Source of the DNA: Norana najaformis
Taxonomy: Eukaryota; Annelida; Clitellata; Crassiclitellata; Hormogastridae
Direction of reading: 5' to 3'
Assembly (NCBI GenBank): GCA_964023275.1
Contig: OZ029913.1
Span: 44,073,466-44,137,465, forward strand
DNA: 64,000 nt
Shown here: positions 26,701 to 41,600 of the stretch, in pieces
Layout: every line of letters starts with the position of its first letter
Position numbering within the stretch: position 1 is the first letter of the stretch
Notes under the pieces: generated by a model
What the model was told of the DNA's origin: nothing
Database searches by the model: none
What the model saw: only the letters and a program-made list of their open reading frames with translations
Position numbers and translations under genes: made by a program

Positions 26701-29700
26701 GTGGTGATTCGCGGGAGCCTGGTCACTTACTGTGGCCGTGGGCGTAGTGCCTAGCAGCGTTTCTGTAGCCATGGGAAACGGCTGGAACCAATCAGCGGAG
26801 TATTACTACGCAACATTCCTCAGTTACTATAGTTACTACGACCTCGGATGTACGCCCGGCGAGCGAAATGCCAGCTCCGTTCGACTACCCTGCCTCGCGC
26901 TGCCTTCCTTCTTCCAGGGCAGGTAAGAATGATGTAAACACCACCACCACCACCACCAGCATCAGCAGTAACGGCAGAATGGTGGTGGTGGGGGCTTGAC
27001 TGATTGACGCCAGATATTGCTTAGTAGAAGCTTACCGCCCCGTTTTATTTATGCGTTGGATTGTGGTTCCGCTTAGCGGACATCGAGCTCGCGAAGGGGT
27101 TCGTTTACGGGTTGGGGCTCGAGATCTTTCTAGGTCGTGAACAGCAGAATGAAGGAGACGATCAGTGGATGAAGAGAGGGAGGAAAGGAGTTGAGGCTGT
27201 TACTTGGCTGTTGCTGTTGTGGTGTTTGCGCTTCTTTCAGGTGAAACATCCCAGGACGACGTTTTCAAGGACTAATATTGACGCAGGCGTATAATAAATG
27301 AGCAGTTACCCTACCTTACCATAGCTTATTTGCATACTGTATGGTATCACTCTACGGTCACTGTGGCCTGCAGCGAGGCAGTTTTTCTAGCTACTGAAGT
27401 AAGCATTTTGGGTCCGATCCCGTTGAGTGGACTACGTGTTTAACGACACTGGATAAGCTTAGATGTAAACAGCAAGTCCTGCTGTGTACTGGACCCTTGT
27501 GCCGGACATTGGGATTCGTCCATTGCCAGCTCAAGAGCCTCAGAGCAGGAAATGAGTGCCTCCCCTAAATTCGCAATACGGATCTTGGGAGCTTTACTTT
27601 TTTACATCTAATGTAGTAAACACACTTATTGAGTCAGCAGGTAAGCAAGTAAGTAATCTGTATTAGTGCAAGACAAACTCGCACAATTCAAAATGAACAA
27701 TGCACCTACCAGCTGACAAAATAAGCAAACATTAAATGAAGAAGTCATACTATGCACTAAAATATAGTTGATGCGCATAGGCCTATCACCACAATTGATG
27801 TCCATTAGCGTTCTGGACACTTTAGTGCCTGCTTTTACGAGACATTAGTTGGAAGAGAGCAGTCCCGTGATTGGACACATGTGCACAAGAAATCGAAATT
27901 TACTACAGTGACGCCAGATAGTACAAACATTCACTGCAATCTCACAGTGGGCTCCGGACTGGTGACCGACCGACCAGCCGAACTGATAAGGCCCTGGAAG
28001 TGGTAGCGGTGGCAGAAGAGGTAGCGGTAGCGGTAGTAGTGCGGCTCAGGTGTGTCGGAACCTGTTCCAACGGGAATATGTTTTACCGGTTGTAGTTTGA
28101 TTCATGGACGGCAGATGGCGGAGTACAAATATAGCTCGACGGCTGTTAATGGCCTGGCTAGCGAGGGATCGAGCGACGGGCCTTGAGCGGCACTTGGGTT
28201 CCGAGCCCCGGGAGCCGTGCACGTGCGAGGCCGCCTACGCTGGCGCCTGGCTGCGGAGCTTGAGATATACCTGGCGTAAAGATAAATAACTGTTTACCTG
28301 GGCTGCTGCAGATGATGATGACGACGACGATAGTGATGGTGATAATGATGATGATGACGACGACAACGACGGTGCAAAAGATTTGTTACAACTGATGTCT
28401 GGGTTGGGATTGGAAGCAAACGGGTCAGGCTCACCTGAACAACTCCAGAGTGCTTGGGAGGATCCGTTTATGGACCGCAGAGGACAGGGGGTTAAGGAAG
28501 GGGTGAGGGAGGGTAGGGAATCTGGGAATAGGTGGAAACTAAGAAGGGTTGCTGGAGGAATGGAAGAAGTGTAAGGAAACTTGGAAGGGGTGTTGTAGGT
28601 GGTTGTAACCAGGTTGGAGGGTAGAGTAACTGGGGAAGGGTTGCTGTAAATGGCTGGAACCACAAAGGAGGGTAGAGTAACTGGAAAAGTGGGTTGCTGT
28701 AAGTGGGTGGACCCCTTCGCCTTTTGCACTATATGAAGTGAAGTAATTGGCGCTAAGCGTGCAGCTGCCTGGACCAGAGTTGTGTAATGTCTTTCATGTT
28801 GACTGGCAACTTTGTTCTTGGGGGCAGCACAAGAAATCCTAAATAAATGCGTAAACACTCTTGACCCTATCACTAACACAAGCGCCCTGAGTAGTTCCAT
28901 GTCTGCCCCGAATACGAATACGCTCCGATTATATGCCGAGTGATATTAACATGCTTGTTCCATGTTCTGCAGAGTCGGTCCAAGTATACTCGGGCCATAC
29001 TTGGCACGGATGTGAAAAGCACATTGGGGCTCATTGATGTGTGGAATTTGCCTACTCATTCAAGTGGGGCAACTTATGGACAGTTCAGATAGAAATAAAA
29101 CTCTTTACCTCTTCATTGGTAGTGGTGGTAGTGGTGATGGTAATGGTGGTTGCAGTGGTAGTCCTAGAGCCATAATGCTAGTGCTTGTAGTAATGATGGT
29201 GGTGGTAGTAAGGTGGTTGTAAACGGTAATGTATGGTATTGTTACCATGTATGGTATTGTTACCATTATCACTGTCATTATCAACATAGACAAAGTGGTG
29301 GTAATAGTGATAATGGTGCACTACTTGGCAATGATGAAGAAGAAGAAGTTGATGATGATGATGATTATTATTATTATTATTATAATTATTATTATCAAGG
29401 TGATCACGGTAAGTAAGTTTAATCGTGACATTTAACCAGCCAAGTAATGTGAGTGTCTATTGTTTTTCGATTTACAGATAACTAGGGTGCCATTGCATTC
29501 CTGCGATGTCTACAGCGACTGTTCAAGTTGCATTTCGTCTGCCGATCCACTGGGATGTGGATGGTGCGAGGATCACTGCTCACTGGAGGACCATTGCGTG
29601 TCGTTATGGGCCAAAGACTTCTGCCTTCCAGTCATTCATTCGGTCAGTGGTCAGTGGAAGACGCCTAGGCAGGAGCTTAAGATATTGAGAAAATGTATCT

Positions 29701-32660
29701 TCATTGGGTGAGAGATGGTCTGGATCAGTGGGAGGAAAAACCCTAATGCCAGGAGTGAAATGTATCTTCATTGGGTGATAGATAGTCTGGATCAGTGGGA
29801 AGAAAGGCCTATTGCCATTAGTAAGATGTATCTTCATTGGGTGATAGATATTCTGGATCAGTGGGAAGAAAGGCCTATTGCCATTAGTAAGATGTATCTT
29901 CATTGGGTGATAGATAGTCTGGATCAGTGGGAAGAAAGGCCTATTGCCATGAGTAAGATGTATCTTCATTGGGTGATAGATAGTCTGGATCAGTGGGAAG
30001 AAAGGCCTATTGCCATGAGTAAGATGTATCTTCATTGTGTGATAGATAGTCTGGATCAGTGGGAAGAAAGGCCTATTGCCAGGAGTAAGATGTATCTTCA
30101 TTGGGTGATAGATAGTCTGGATCAGTGGGAAGAAAGGCCTATTGCCATGAGTAAGATGTATCTTCATTGTGTGATAGATAGTCTGGATCAGTGGGAAGAA
30201 AGGCCTATTGCCAGGAGTAAGATGTATCTTCATTGGGTGATAGATAGTCTGGATCAATGGGAAGAAAGGCCTATTGCCAGGAGTAAAATGTAGTGGGATA
30301 TGTACCTTCAGTGAAGATAGGCTGAACCAGTGGGGGGGAAGTTTTCGAGAGGTAATGCTTTGAGATTTTTTAAGAAGGCTGTGTTAATTATTGAGATCTT
30401 CATGTATGCATGATTCTGAACATTTGTTCAGAATCATTTACAGGTCTGAATGAGTAATTGTGAATTTTAAGTTTTACAACTGTTTTTTAGTGAGCAACAT
30501 TGTGAATTTTAATTTTCAAGATGCTTGACTTTAATTTAATGATTAAAATTGTGAATTTTAATGTTCAGGGCTCTTGATTTTAATTTAATGATTAAAATTG
30601 TGAATTTTAATGTTCAGGGCTCTTGATTTTAATTTAATGATTAAAATTGTGAATTTTAATGTTCAGGGCTCTTGATTTTAATTTAATGATTAAAATTGTG
30701 AATTTTAATGTTCAGGGCTCTTGATTTTAATTTAATGATTAAAATTGTGAATTTTAATGTTCAGGGCTCTTGATTTTAATTTAATGATTAAAATTGTGAA
30801 TTTTAATGTTCAGGGCTCTTGATTTTAATTTAATGATTAAAATTGTGAATTTTAATGTTCAGGGCTCTTGATTTTAATTTAATGATTAAAATTGTGAATT
30901 TTAATGTTCAGGGCTCTTGATTTTAATTTAATGATTAAAATTGTGAATTTTAATGTTCAGGGCTCTTGATTTTAATTTAATGATTAAAATTGTGAATTTA
31001 ATTTGCAGTTTCATCCACACTGTGGTCCGGTTAGTGGTGGGACAAGAGTGACAATTGTGGGGCGGAACTTTGGAAATGGCAGTCGATCAGCTGAAGGAGT
31101 GAGTGCATCTGTTAAGGTTGCCATGGTCGACTGCACTATCGAGCATCACAATGACACATGGTTAGTCATAATCTAATCTAATCTAATCCAATCTAATCCA
31201 ATCCATTTTAATCTGTTGTAGTTTATTGTTATGTAGTATAGTATATCTTTTTAAGGTATGGTAAGGTACATGTATTATAGTAAGTGTAGCACAGAAGAGC
31301 ATTCATACCTAGCTTAATCTGGTCTAATCTAATCTGTTCTAACACAACAGCTGTAACTGCCCCTATTGGTAATTGGATTTGAACCTGATCTGCTTTCTCT
31401 CTTAACATTTTCAATTACAAGCCAATAACCGACAACTTATTGTAAACACTAGAACAACATACTGCATTGTTTGGAACATGGCCTACTACAAAGCTTTAAG
31501 GTTGAAAACAAAAGCGTATCATTAGCACCACATATATTAATAGCCTAAACAGATTCACAGCTGTCTATCTGCTTCATCTTAACTATACACCCAAGAACAG
31601 AAACAGAAGTTCAAGGCTTTGAAAGTGTATGGATAAAAATGTAACTCGTACTTGAGGATAAAAGTCGGCAAAAGATTGAACCGTGGTTCACCACAGGGAT
31701 CTCTCCAACAGCTAACATGCAACATCACACAAGTCTTTAATGCATTACGAAACAACAGAAATTTGATAATGCCCTTCTTCCAAAGTTTAGAAGTGCACAT
31801 TGGAGCTGGACAGCAGGTCAGATTAACCAGCGTAAAGATCCTGGCAGAGGTAAGCTTTCAGTTTAGGATGAAGATGGGCAATTTCTATGCTCCTTGATAC
31901 CAGTCGATTTATGTTATGTTATATGTGTATGTATGTATGTCCAGGCACTTAATATAGCACCTTGTAAGTACCTGACAAAGGCACTGCCTGTGCTAGCATA
32001 AATGGTGTTAAAGTTTGCCAAGAACAAGTTCATCTTTAAGCAAACAGTGCTTGGATAACTAGAAAAGTCACCAGTGGCAAGCTCTTGCACAAAGGTGGAG
32101 TTGAACAACAGATTCCCATCCAGTTTTCCAGAAGTCCCTCGACGGTTATTGGTCCGTGTTGCATTGCGGTTAACACACATTACTTTTCAGAGATCATGCT
32201 CTATTTCATGTGGCCAATGTTGACCTGGTCATTTCTTCTTTTCTGGCTGCAGCATAGTGTGTCTGACGGGTCAGTCATTGCGCGGTCCAACAGAACGAGA
32301 GGTCAAGGTCACTATTGTTGACCTCAGCAGGACAGCCGTGAATTTTGACATCCGGGGATCTGTGTCAACATTGCAGGACGGCTTTGCATACAAGGTAAAC
32401 AGCTGTAAAATGTCAAATAAATGTAAATGTACACATTTTTCTATATTGATTGTATGGCCATGACCCTGTTTATTTTTCAGTGAATTTGTGTATGCATGTT
32501 TGTATGTATGTGTCTGTGTTTATGTGTATGTATGCATGTATGCACTTATGTACTGTACATAGGTACAAATGTATGTATGTATGTACACATGCATGTGTGT
32601 ATGTTTGTCTGATGGTATGTATGTATATATGTATGTATGTATAAATCTATGCATACTTGC

Positions 32661-32693
<33 letters not shown>

Positions 32694-35600
32694 TGTATCT
32701 ACAATGCTTAATGTAATATAGCATCTTTTAAGTACCTCACAAGTGTCTGTAAAGATGCTTAGTAATTATCAATTAACTTAATGTATAAAAACAAGTTGAG
32801 TAATGTGACAGAGGCATTCTTCTAATTACTTTATCTGTTTCAGGTTCCTACACTAGTTTCAGTTGTCCCGGTGATTGGACCAAAATCAGGAGGAACTCAG
32901 TTAACCATCTCTGGGCAGAACTTAGATATTGGTTCAAGTTTGAGTGTAACAACTGCTAACCATCCATGCAGTATCATCAGGTAAGTACACTGCAAACTCT
33001 TTATAACGTTGTTTTTGCAAACCACTTCAAGGCATTGTATATTAAGATAAGCAAGGTAAGGTGGCAAGGTAAAGGGTTTTTGAGAGGTCCATAAAGGGTA
33101 AGCTGTGTCTTGATACATACATACACCTGAAACTTTATCTTTACAAGCCATATATAGTAGCTCCCTTATAATGACGTTATCTTATAATGCGGTTATTTTC
33201 TAAAGCTGAACTGAATTTCAGTGGGACATGTTAACGCACTGGATCTATGACCTAATGATTGTAATGACCCTGCGCAAATTGTTTATGCACATGTGCCTCT
33301 ATCACCCAGCAGTAGAGTATGGTACCAGCGCAAGCTGGGAATTAAACAGCAAGTGGATGAACCCAAAGGTCCTGGTGTCCAGGACCTTCGAGTTCATCCA
33401 CTGCCATCTCAGAGGCCAAAGTAAAGAAAACTAGTATCTCCCCTATGTTCCACTATGGAACATGGGACCTTTACATTCTTTACTTATAACTAAATTTTTG
33501 GAATATCATTGACCTCATTATATGAGAATTTATGCTATAATGAAGAATGTTATAAGGAGGCTGCACTGTATGAACAGTGAATACCGTTGTAATTGTAATT
33601 GTATACAAGTTTAGTGTGGAAGTTATTTATCTGTAGTCTTTATCAAGTTTGTTTGGTAGTAAATGTTTTGTAAACTAGTGTAGTAATTATCTGTAGACAA
33701 GTTTGGTAATTACCTGTAAATAAAGTTTAGTAATTGTTTATTAACTACTGATTTAGTAATATCAACAGTGTCTGATCTAATGACTTCTATAGCACCGTTT
33801 TATAATGTTTAAAGCATCAATCGACGATCGCTTCAAATCAAAATCGCAGTCAAAATCAGATACTGTTGGAGAAGCCAGGTTGAATTCTGATGGGTCAGAC
33901 AAAGGAGAAGCCAGGCTACGGTGGGTAGGCGAGTTGAAAGAGAAGCATCTTTAGCTTAGACCTGAATGACATCACAGAACTGACCGAACGAATAGAACTT
34001 GGCAACGAATTCCAAAGCCACGGACCAGCAACCGAGAATGCTCTGGAACCCAACACTGTCCTGGTACGAGGGACAAGAAGAGTTGTGGTGTCCATTGATC
34101 GATTGCAATATTTGTTGTTACGACGGGTGAGCGTGCAACAGATAGGTCGGCTGATTTAGATGTAGTACTTTGTGGACTATAACAGATTTTGAACTGGATT
34201 CTTTGTTTGATGGGTAACTAGTGCAAGGAATGGAGTATTGGAACTATATGTTGATACTTAGGTGTTTTTGTTATGTCTCTGGCCAGAGAGTTTTGAACCA
34301 TTTGCAGTTTGTGCAAATTCCTCTTTGCAGTGCCAATAAGAAGTGAGTTACAGTTGTCAAGCCTGCTGGAAACCAATGCATTAGCTAGTGGGACCAAGAC
34401 AGTATGATGCAAAAGAGATCTGGTTCTACAAATGTCCCGTCTGCCAACATGATTAGAAAATGACATAATGGAGTCAAATATTACACCTAGACTGCATACA
34501 CAGTCAGTACGATTGATAAGCAAGCCACCCAGCTGAATATACGTGAGATAATCAAATTTATGGAGTTGTTGGCTAGTGCCTAGAAGAAGGAATTCAGTCT
34601 TTGAATGATTCGGAAGCCATCCAAGACTGAACTTCATCAGAAACTGAAGCAAGTCGTTGGAGAGCATGATTAAACGTACAACAGTCAAATTAAAGGAATA
34701 GCTGAGTATCACCAGCACACAATTGGTAGTCAAGACGGCTATCAGTAAGAAGTGAACCAAGTGGAGCCGTGTACAATGTGAATAGGAGCAGGCCAAGCGC
34801 AGAACCTTGTGGAATGCCACAATTCAAGAAAGTGGGTGCAGAAGTGAGTTGGTTGATAGAGACTGACCAAGTATGAGGGTGGAGGTAAGATGCAAACCAA
34901 TGGAGAGCGGGGCTGGAGAGGCCAAACCAGTGTTCGAGGTTATGAAGGAGTATGCTGTGATCAACAGTATCAAAAGCGGCAGATAGGTCAAGAAGAATGA
35001 GAGCAGTTACTTTTCTTTGGTCCATGGAGTTGATTATATGATTGTGAACGGCAAGTAGTGTCAACCAATTTAGTAATAAACTAGTTTATGTATTGAACTT
35101 TGTTTTAATTTTTTCTGTAATAGGTGAAAATTAGTGGCAATGGTGGGCATCAGTTGTGTTTAGTTTAAAGCAACAGTTACACTTGGACATTAGTGTAACA
35201 GTTTTGTAATAACTTTTCAGGGTAACAGCAACTTCACTTGTTTGTAATACATCAGCCTTCTCTACCCAGAATTCTCCACATTTCCTGTCATCGTGGCTGT
35301 CATCCGTCGTCGATCGTGGCCCCGTGAACGTCAGCATAGATGGCTCTCTGCTCAATGTCAACAATTCTGTGTTTATTTTTGTTGATGATCCTGTTGTTAC
35401 AAATGTATTCCCACGAGTTAGTATTTTAAGGTGAGACTTCCATATGTCTGACCCCATTCTATCAGAATTTGTGTTATAGTATGCATGTTGTAAGGAGGTT
35501 CCAGTCTACTACCAAGAATGAAACATCACTTTTGTCGGCTTCTTTTGATGCATTAATTAATTGTTTAGAGCTTCAGATCAGCAACAAAGAGTTGACGGAG

Positions 35601-38600
35601 TTTCTTCTGCAAGTTTGTAAGGGTGTTGATTAGCTGCAGACTGATCTGTGTGTTGTGTCTGCGTATTCCTATCACACTTTAGCCTCTCAAAGGTGCTGAA
35701 ATGTGGCTGTCTAATAGATCTGTGCATCATCTTGGCTTCTTGCTGCAGTTTTTAATGCTGCAGAGAAAATACATGGTGTCCATTATGTACCACTGGCAAG
35801 GACTTGGCATGGTACAGGCAGTGGTGAATCTGGTGGTCCTAGTGGTGTCTGGTGTTGTTGATGGATCATTTATTTGTGGTGGTGGTGGGTTTGTTGTTAT
35901 TGGTGGTAGTATTAGTATTGCTGTTGGTAATGATGGCGGTGTTAGTGTTGTTGTTGCTTATGTTGCATTGTTGTTGGTTGTGTTGCTGTTATTGTTGGTG
36001 GATGTCATGGTGTTTGTTGTCAGCGGTGATGGTGAATTACTTTGAATATTTGTATTTGAATATGTTTGTAGTGTTGAATGTTTATTATGTTTGTTTTGTT
36101 AGTTATGTTTATGTTATGTTAGATATGTTTATGTTTTGTTAGATATGTTTACTGGGTGTGTTTTGTTATGTATGTTTATGCTGTTAAATGTGTTTATGTT
36201 CTGTTAGGTATGTTTATGTTGTTAGATATACAATGTTATGTTAGATTTGTTTATGTTTTTTAGCATTTATGTTCTGTCAGGTATGTTTATGTTGTTAGAT
36301 ATGCAGTGTTATGTTAGATTTGTTTATATTTTTTAGTTATTTATGTTATGCTATATCTATTAATTTTAAAACAGTGGTGGAATTCCAATAACAGTAACAG
36401 GCAGCAATTTACATGTTACTCGATCGCCAACTGTTTTTGTCAAGACAACGTCTGATTCTCATCTTTTTTCTTCGGTTAGTCAATATATTAATTAACTCTA
36501 AAACTTATAACAAAACTTATAACAAAACTTAATATTAATAGCTACTTAAACTGATAAATAACCGGATGCTTTGCAAACCTTAATAACGCAATTGACCAAA
36601 TTTACTAATGTCTTGCTATGCGGTGGATGCCTGCTAGAGATTAGACCTATGCAGTTTGGTTGGAACTTCAGTATCCTCACAAAAAGTCTTGTGGTTTAAG
36701 ACCAATCACCTCTGGGTCCACTCTTGTTTTCCCTACCTCTGCAACCAGTATTGTACTAGCTGAAATCTGATCTTTGCATCAGTTACCTGGTTGAACTCAC
36801 CTTGGGTGGTAGCCTAGACAATGTTGCCAGGGTCAATGATGCAATATCCTTCCTCATTATCACTTGGGCTGCACCAGAACAGATGTAAACGTGAATACTA
36901 TTCTCCATCAAGTCCAATTCTGAAACATTTGTTATCAGATTTAAACAACCAAGACCACGGCTGCTGACTGTACTGGGAGCCCCCTTTTCATATGCTCGGC
37001 ATTAGATACAGTACTAGAAGCACTTCTGAGGCCCTTCAGGATGCCCTAATTGGCTCGCAGCATATGCCAGTACGAGCAGGGCCATCCCTTGCTAGAGCAG
37101 TTAGATAAAATTATGCAAGAGGGTCTGGAATCCATGCTTAACACCAGACTTAATCAAATTCAATGGTTGCAGGCTTCTCTTCTGATGTGGGGGTGGATTG
37201 GGTTTCAGAAGAGTGTTGTCACTGGCTTCTGTGGCCTGTTTATGCTGATCGGCGTGACCTCTCAAGAACTCAGGTCTGCCATCTTAACCAACTGTGCCAA
37301 TGCTCTTTTGGAGACTGCTCCAGACCACTGCTTCAGACACCTGTCTTGGGAATTGCTTGTGGCACAACAAGATACCCTTCCAGCCATCATGGATCCTTTA
37401 CCCACAAAGCAAGGAGCATTGGGACCGAGCATTGACAGAAAGGAATAACTGACATTTATACGATCCTTCATCGTCATGACATAAAAGACATCATTTGGCA
37501 AGCACTCCAAATTGCAGACAGCCTATGCATAAAAGAGCCGACAGATCTTCTGTGGACTGATGGCAAACAACCTGATGGTGTCACCCTAGTCCCTTGGATT
37601 TGTGCCAGGTACTTGGGTTGGATGCCACTATGATCCATTCTCGTGCCACCTCTTACCTGTCACAGACAGCAATTTTAGCAGGAGCTGCAGCTGAGCAGGC
37701 TGCAACACATAAATCTGCCATATGTGCCAGGTTACCTGCAACACATTTATCCCTGTTGCTAAATGGAAATGTAGACGTTTTTCTATAGTGACCGTATGGC
37801 CTCAACCCTGCTCATTTTTCAATGAATGTATCGGGTGAGATCCTTCACCACCGCTGCCTGTTTTAAAGGGTGCTACACCATTTAAGGTCCCTGTGTATGA
37901 ACTGTGCTAGCCTGAGATGCAGATCTCTGAAATAAACCACGATTGGGACATGAACTGACATCCTCACACTCAGAGGTGCCTTGATGTACACGTGTAGCTA
38001 TCCAGGCCAGTGTTGCTAGAAAAACTGTTGGCCCTGTTTCTGCCAAGAGAGCAGAATTTGTCACAGACCTTGGCCCTGGGCGGTCAGCTGTCTCAGGTGA
38101 TTGAGGGGTACACATAACTTCGTCCCAGGTCTTTCCATCTGTGTCCCAATGCCACAGTTCCTTTCTCCTCAGAGGCACTTTTCCAGATGGTCTTGACAAC
38201 AAGGCCTGATTTTCTGGAAACAGCATTTTTACCCTGTAATGTAAATTTTTCATTCCTGACGGATCATTCTTACCTTGGGTCCATGGGTAAAAAAATATTA
38301 TTATTATAAGAAGAAGAAGAGCCGTCCTTAAAGCCAGTTGTGAGAAGCTACTGTGGGCATGAGGTGTTAGTAGCTTCATTTTCTCAACCTTGGCATATGA
38401 GGGCGGCAGGTGGTCAGTCCTCTTCTTCACCACCTGATCTCTCACCAAGTAGGTACGTTTAGTGCACTCATTTTAGAACTGAATTCTCAAGGGAAGCAGA
38501 AATCTTGAAATATCTCTTTGTTCTGGCAGTGATTTGAACTCCCAGCCTCTGAGTTGACAGTTTAGAGCACTAACCATGAGACTACTGTGAGTTATATTGA

Positions 38601-41600
38601 CCCTATGTTGGACCCAGATTGGCCCTAATGCAGGTTGATCAAGTAGGGCTTTTATCAAATTTCTTATGGATAGGTGGTGTGTTCTTAACGAACTCTGACA
38701 TCAGTTAGTTTGGAGGGGAGCACCTCCTAAGAGGGTGCTATATAAATGTGTAGATGCATACAGATATTTACGCACAAGGAATATGTTTGTTTGTCTTAGC
38801 ACTGTTATTCAAACCAAAATGGATCGATGATGATCTGTCAAAGCCCAAACGTGACACAGTCTAATGTGGTCTATCCGCTTGACCAGTCACTTGTGACAAG
38901 GCTCTACTTCGACATGGATGGACTGAAGGAGTTGCTTCTTTTTGAAGAGACTCATCCACAGCTCAGCCGCTTCCAGTATTTTGTTGATCCAGTTCTCAAG
39001 CGTTTTCCAGGACATGGACACATCCGTCAGTTCTACGATGATGAAAACTACCTTGACATTCAGGTACAGTAAAATTCAAGTAGTTATTCACTTGTTCAGA
39101 TAGGTATTCATAGGCATCCAGGTAGATATATATGTAATTATCCAGGTTGATATTCAGATATTTAGATATATATTCAGGTAAGTATTCAGGTGGGTATTTA
39201 TGTCTGTATCCAGGTAGATATTCAGGTATTCAGACAGCTATTCAGGAAGTGCCTCTGTATTGATATCTTGAAGGAGCGCTATATAAATGCTCTGAATGAA
39301 TAAATGAATACATGTACTGTACATATAATACAATGAGAGATAAACAGCTTTATTCTTTGAAACAAGCAGTGATTATAAAATTATTATTATAAAGAATTCT
39401 GTGAAGATGCGTTTATCTGGTATATGTTTTGTTTCCTTTGACTTAGGGAAATTTTTTGAACCTGGCTGCTGCTGAAACTGACTACAGAGTGATGATAGGT
39501 GGAACAAACTGCTACGTTACACAGCTCACGTCAACCATGCTACTCTGCCATCCAAAGAAGCCAGAAACTATCATCCAGGTTGAGCCATACAAGGCAGTGC
39601 AGGTAAGCCAGAGCACGGTTGTGAGTTACTTTAAAAGTGCTATAGAATTAGTGAAGAAAGTAAAGCTCCTATTTCCCATAGTGGAATGTAGGGAAGTCAG
39701 GCTTTTGCTACTCTTAGGCCCTTGACCCAGGCCTGGATGAATCTCAAAGTATTGGACATCAGGCCTTCTGTTTACTTCTCAGTTTAAGTTGTTAAAAAAT
39801 TATGCTGCTCGAGTTATACAGCACGATCAAACCCGCAACTGTTGGATTACATACCAAATGCACTACAGCATAAACCATTATGCCACTTTAAAAAACATAT
39901 ATTGTTTTACATGGATTACATTAGATTAAAAGCATTTTTTATAAAGAACATTTGTTGATCTCTGTTTTAACATATAAATCAAGGATCTGATTAAATACCT
40001 GAAGTCCTTGTAATGTAATTCAGTGTAAATTAAGGAATATAATTTATTTATTATTTAAAGAACTTTTTATGCATCCAAAGTCAGTAAATCCAAATCTGAG
40101 GCATGGTTACTGCTTACAGTAATTGCATGCCTTTGTCAGGAGTAGTCCTCTGAAACGCGGTCTTAGATTGAAGGATCTTCTGGCTGAAGCGCCAACACAG
40201 CAGAAGTAGTTACATGGCAGGACAATCATTCCTTTTGGGTTATGTGGTGTAATGTAAACAAACCAAACAATGCTGCTGTTGTGGAAATACTAATGATAGT
40301 TGGCATGCCCTTGATGGCATTTGAAGGGCATTTGGCCAGTTATCTGAGTCGATAAAGGTAAGGTAGTACAATGCAACAGCTGTATCATAAATACATTCAA
40401 AAAGGCAAAAGTAATACCCTTGTTTACAACTCTACAGAAACTCCTCAGAAACGTGGTTGAGAGGTTAAAGGATCTTTTGACTGAGGTGCAAACATGGCTA
40501 CAGCAATCCAATGACAGGACTTCTTGTTTACACAGTACACACCTCATTAGAAACAACTTAGAAATGTGGTCTATAAAGGTAAAAACGTAAAGGTAATATG
40601 CCTCTATAGAAACTCCTCAGAAGGGTAGTCGTAAAATCAAAGGATCATTTGACCATGGAGCAAGCACAACCACAGCAATCCAATATGTTTTTATAAACTT
40701 TATTTTGCTACAGTTGGTCAGCACAGAAATAGGCAGAACACCTTGAAAGAGCGCTATATATTCTCTCTTACATGGAAAACTAAATTTGTCTGTTTTCCAG
40801 GTGTACGTCGGGAATTTGGTTTTTTCAATCGGATCCCTGCAGTTTGCGAGACGCCGTGAAAACCTGATGGTGATGATCACAGCTGTGCCTGTGATTAGTG
40901 CCATCTGTCTGTTAAGTCTCATTGTCTTCATCATTTGGGCATGTAAAATGTGTTCAGGATGTTTAAAGGCCAAAGACCCAGTCAGTTTCATCCACGTTCC
41001 GGATGTGAGAGTCAGCAGAATACCGATCAACATGAGCCTGGAACATCTTGAGTTCCGTAAGTTCAGCTTGTTGGATCTTGTAAATTGAAAAAAGATAACA
41101 TAACTGTTCACATGCCTTTGTGGAAACTCTTCAGAAATATGAAGGTAACATACTCATTTAAATGCCTCTATAAAAACTTTCAGAATCTTAAAGGTACAGG
41201 TAACTGTCCTTGACCTTCTGTGTTGTCAATCGATTGGACTTCGAACTGTAAACTTGCTTGATTGTAGAAAAGTCACACAGTCTTTGATTTTTTTGCATAT
41301 GATTAATTAAACAAACAGTTCGATGACAACAGTACTTAAATCGTCGACATTCAAGTTTTCAATACATGTGAATCTATCAACAACTCACCTAACTCAAACT
41401 ATCAACTGAGTTCATGACAGATTAACTATCACTACAAGACCACTTCATGCTCTCCTTGCAATGCATTTGTGATTGCTTTATATAGGCTTTTTTCACCCAA
41501 GTCACAGTTACCGCTGACATCAGTCAGGGTGCTGCACCCACCCATCTGAATGATTTGTTTAAAATGTGCATGAATACCCACTAATCAGAAGCTTGTATTT

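Noticed and set aside
28971-29037. possible extra receptor exon after TGTTCTGCAG
   Set aside because: Exon 3 joins exon 4 in phase with the expected Sema-PSI sequence; this segment has no similarity and would break the domain.
29604-30257. 217-codon minus-strand open frame
   Set aside because: It is produced by the 66-bp minisatellite, whose length is a multiple of three; both strands are open and the protein would be a simple repeat.
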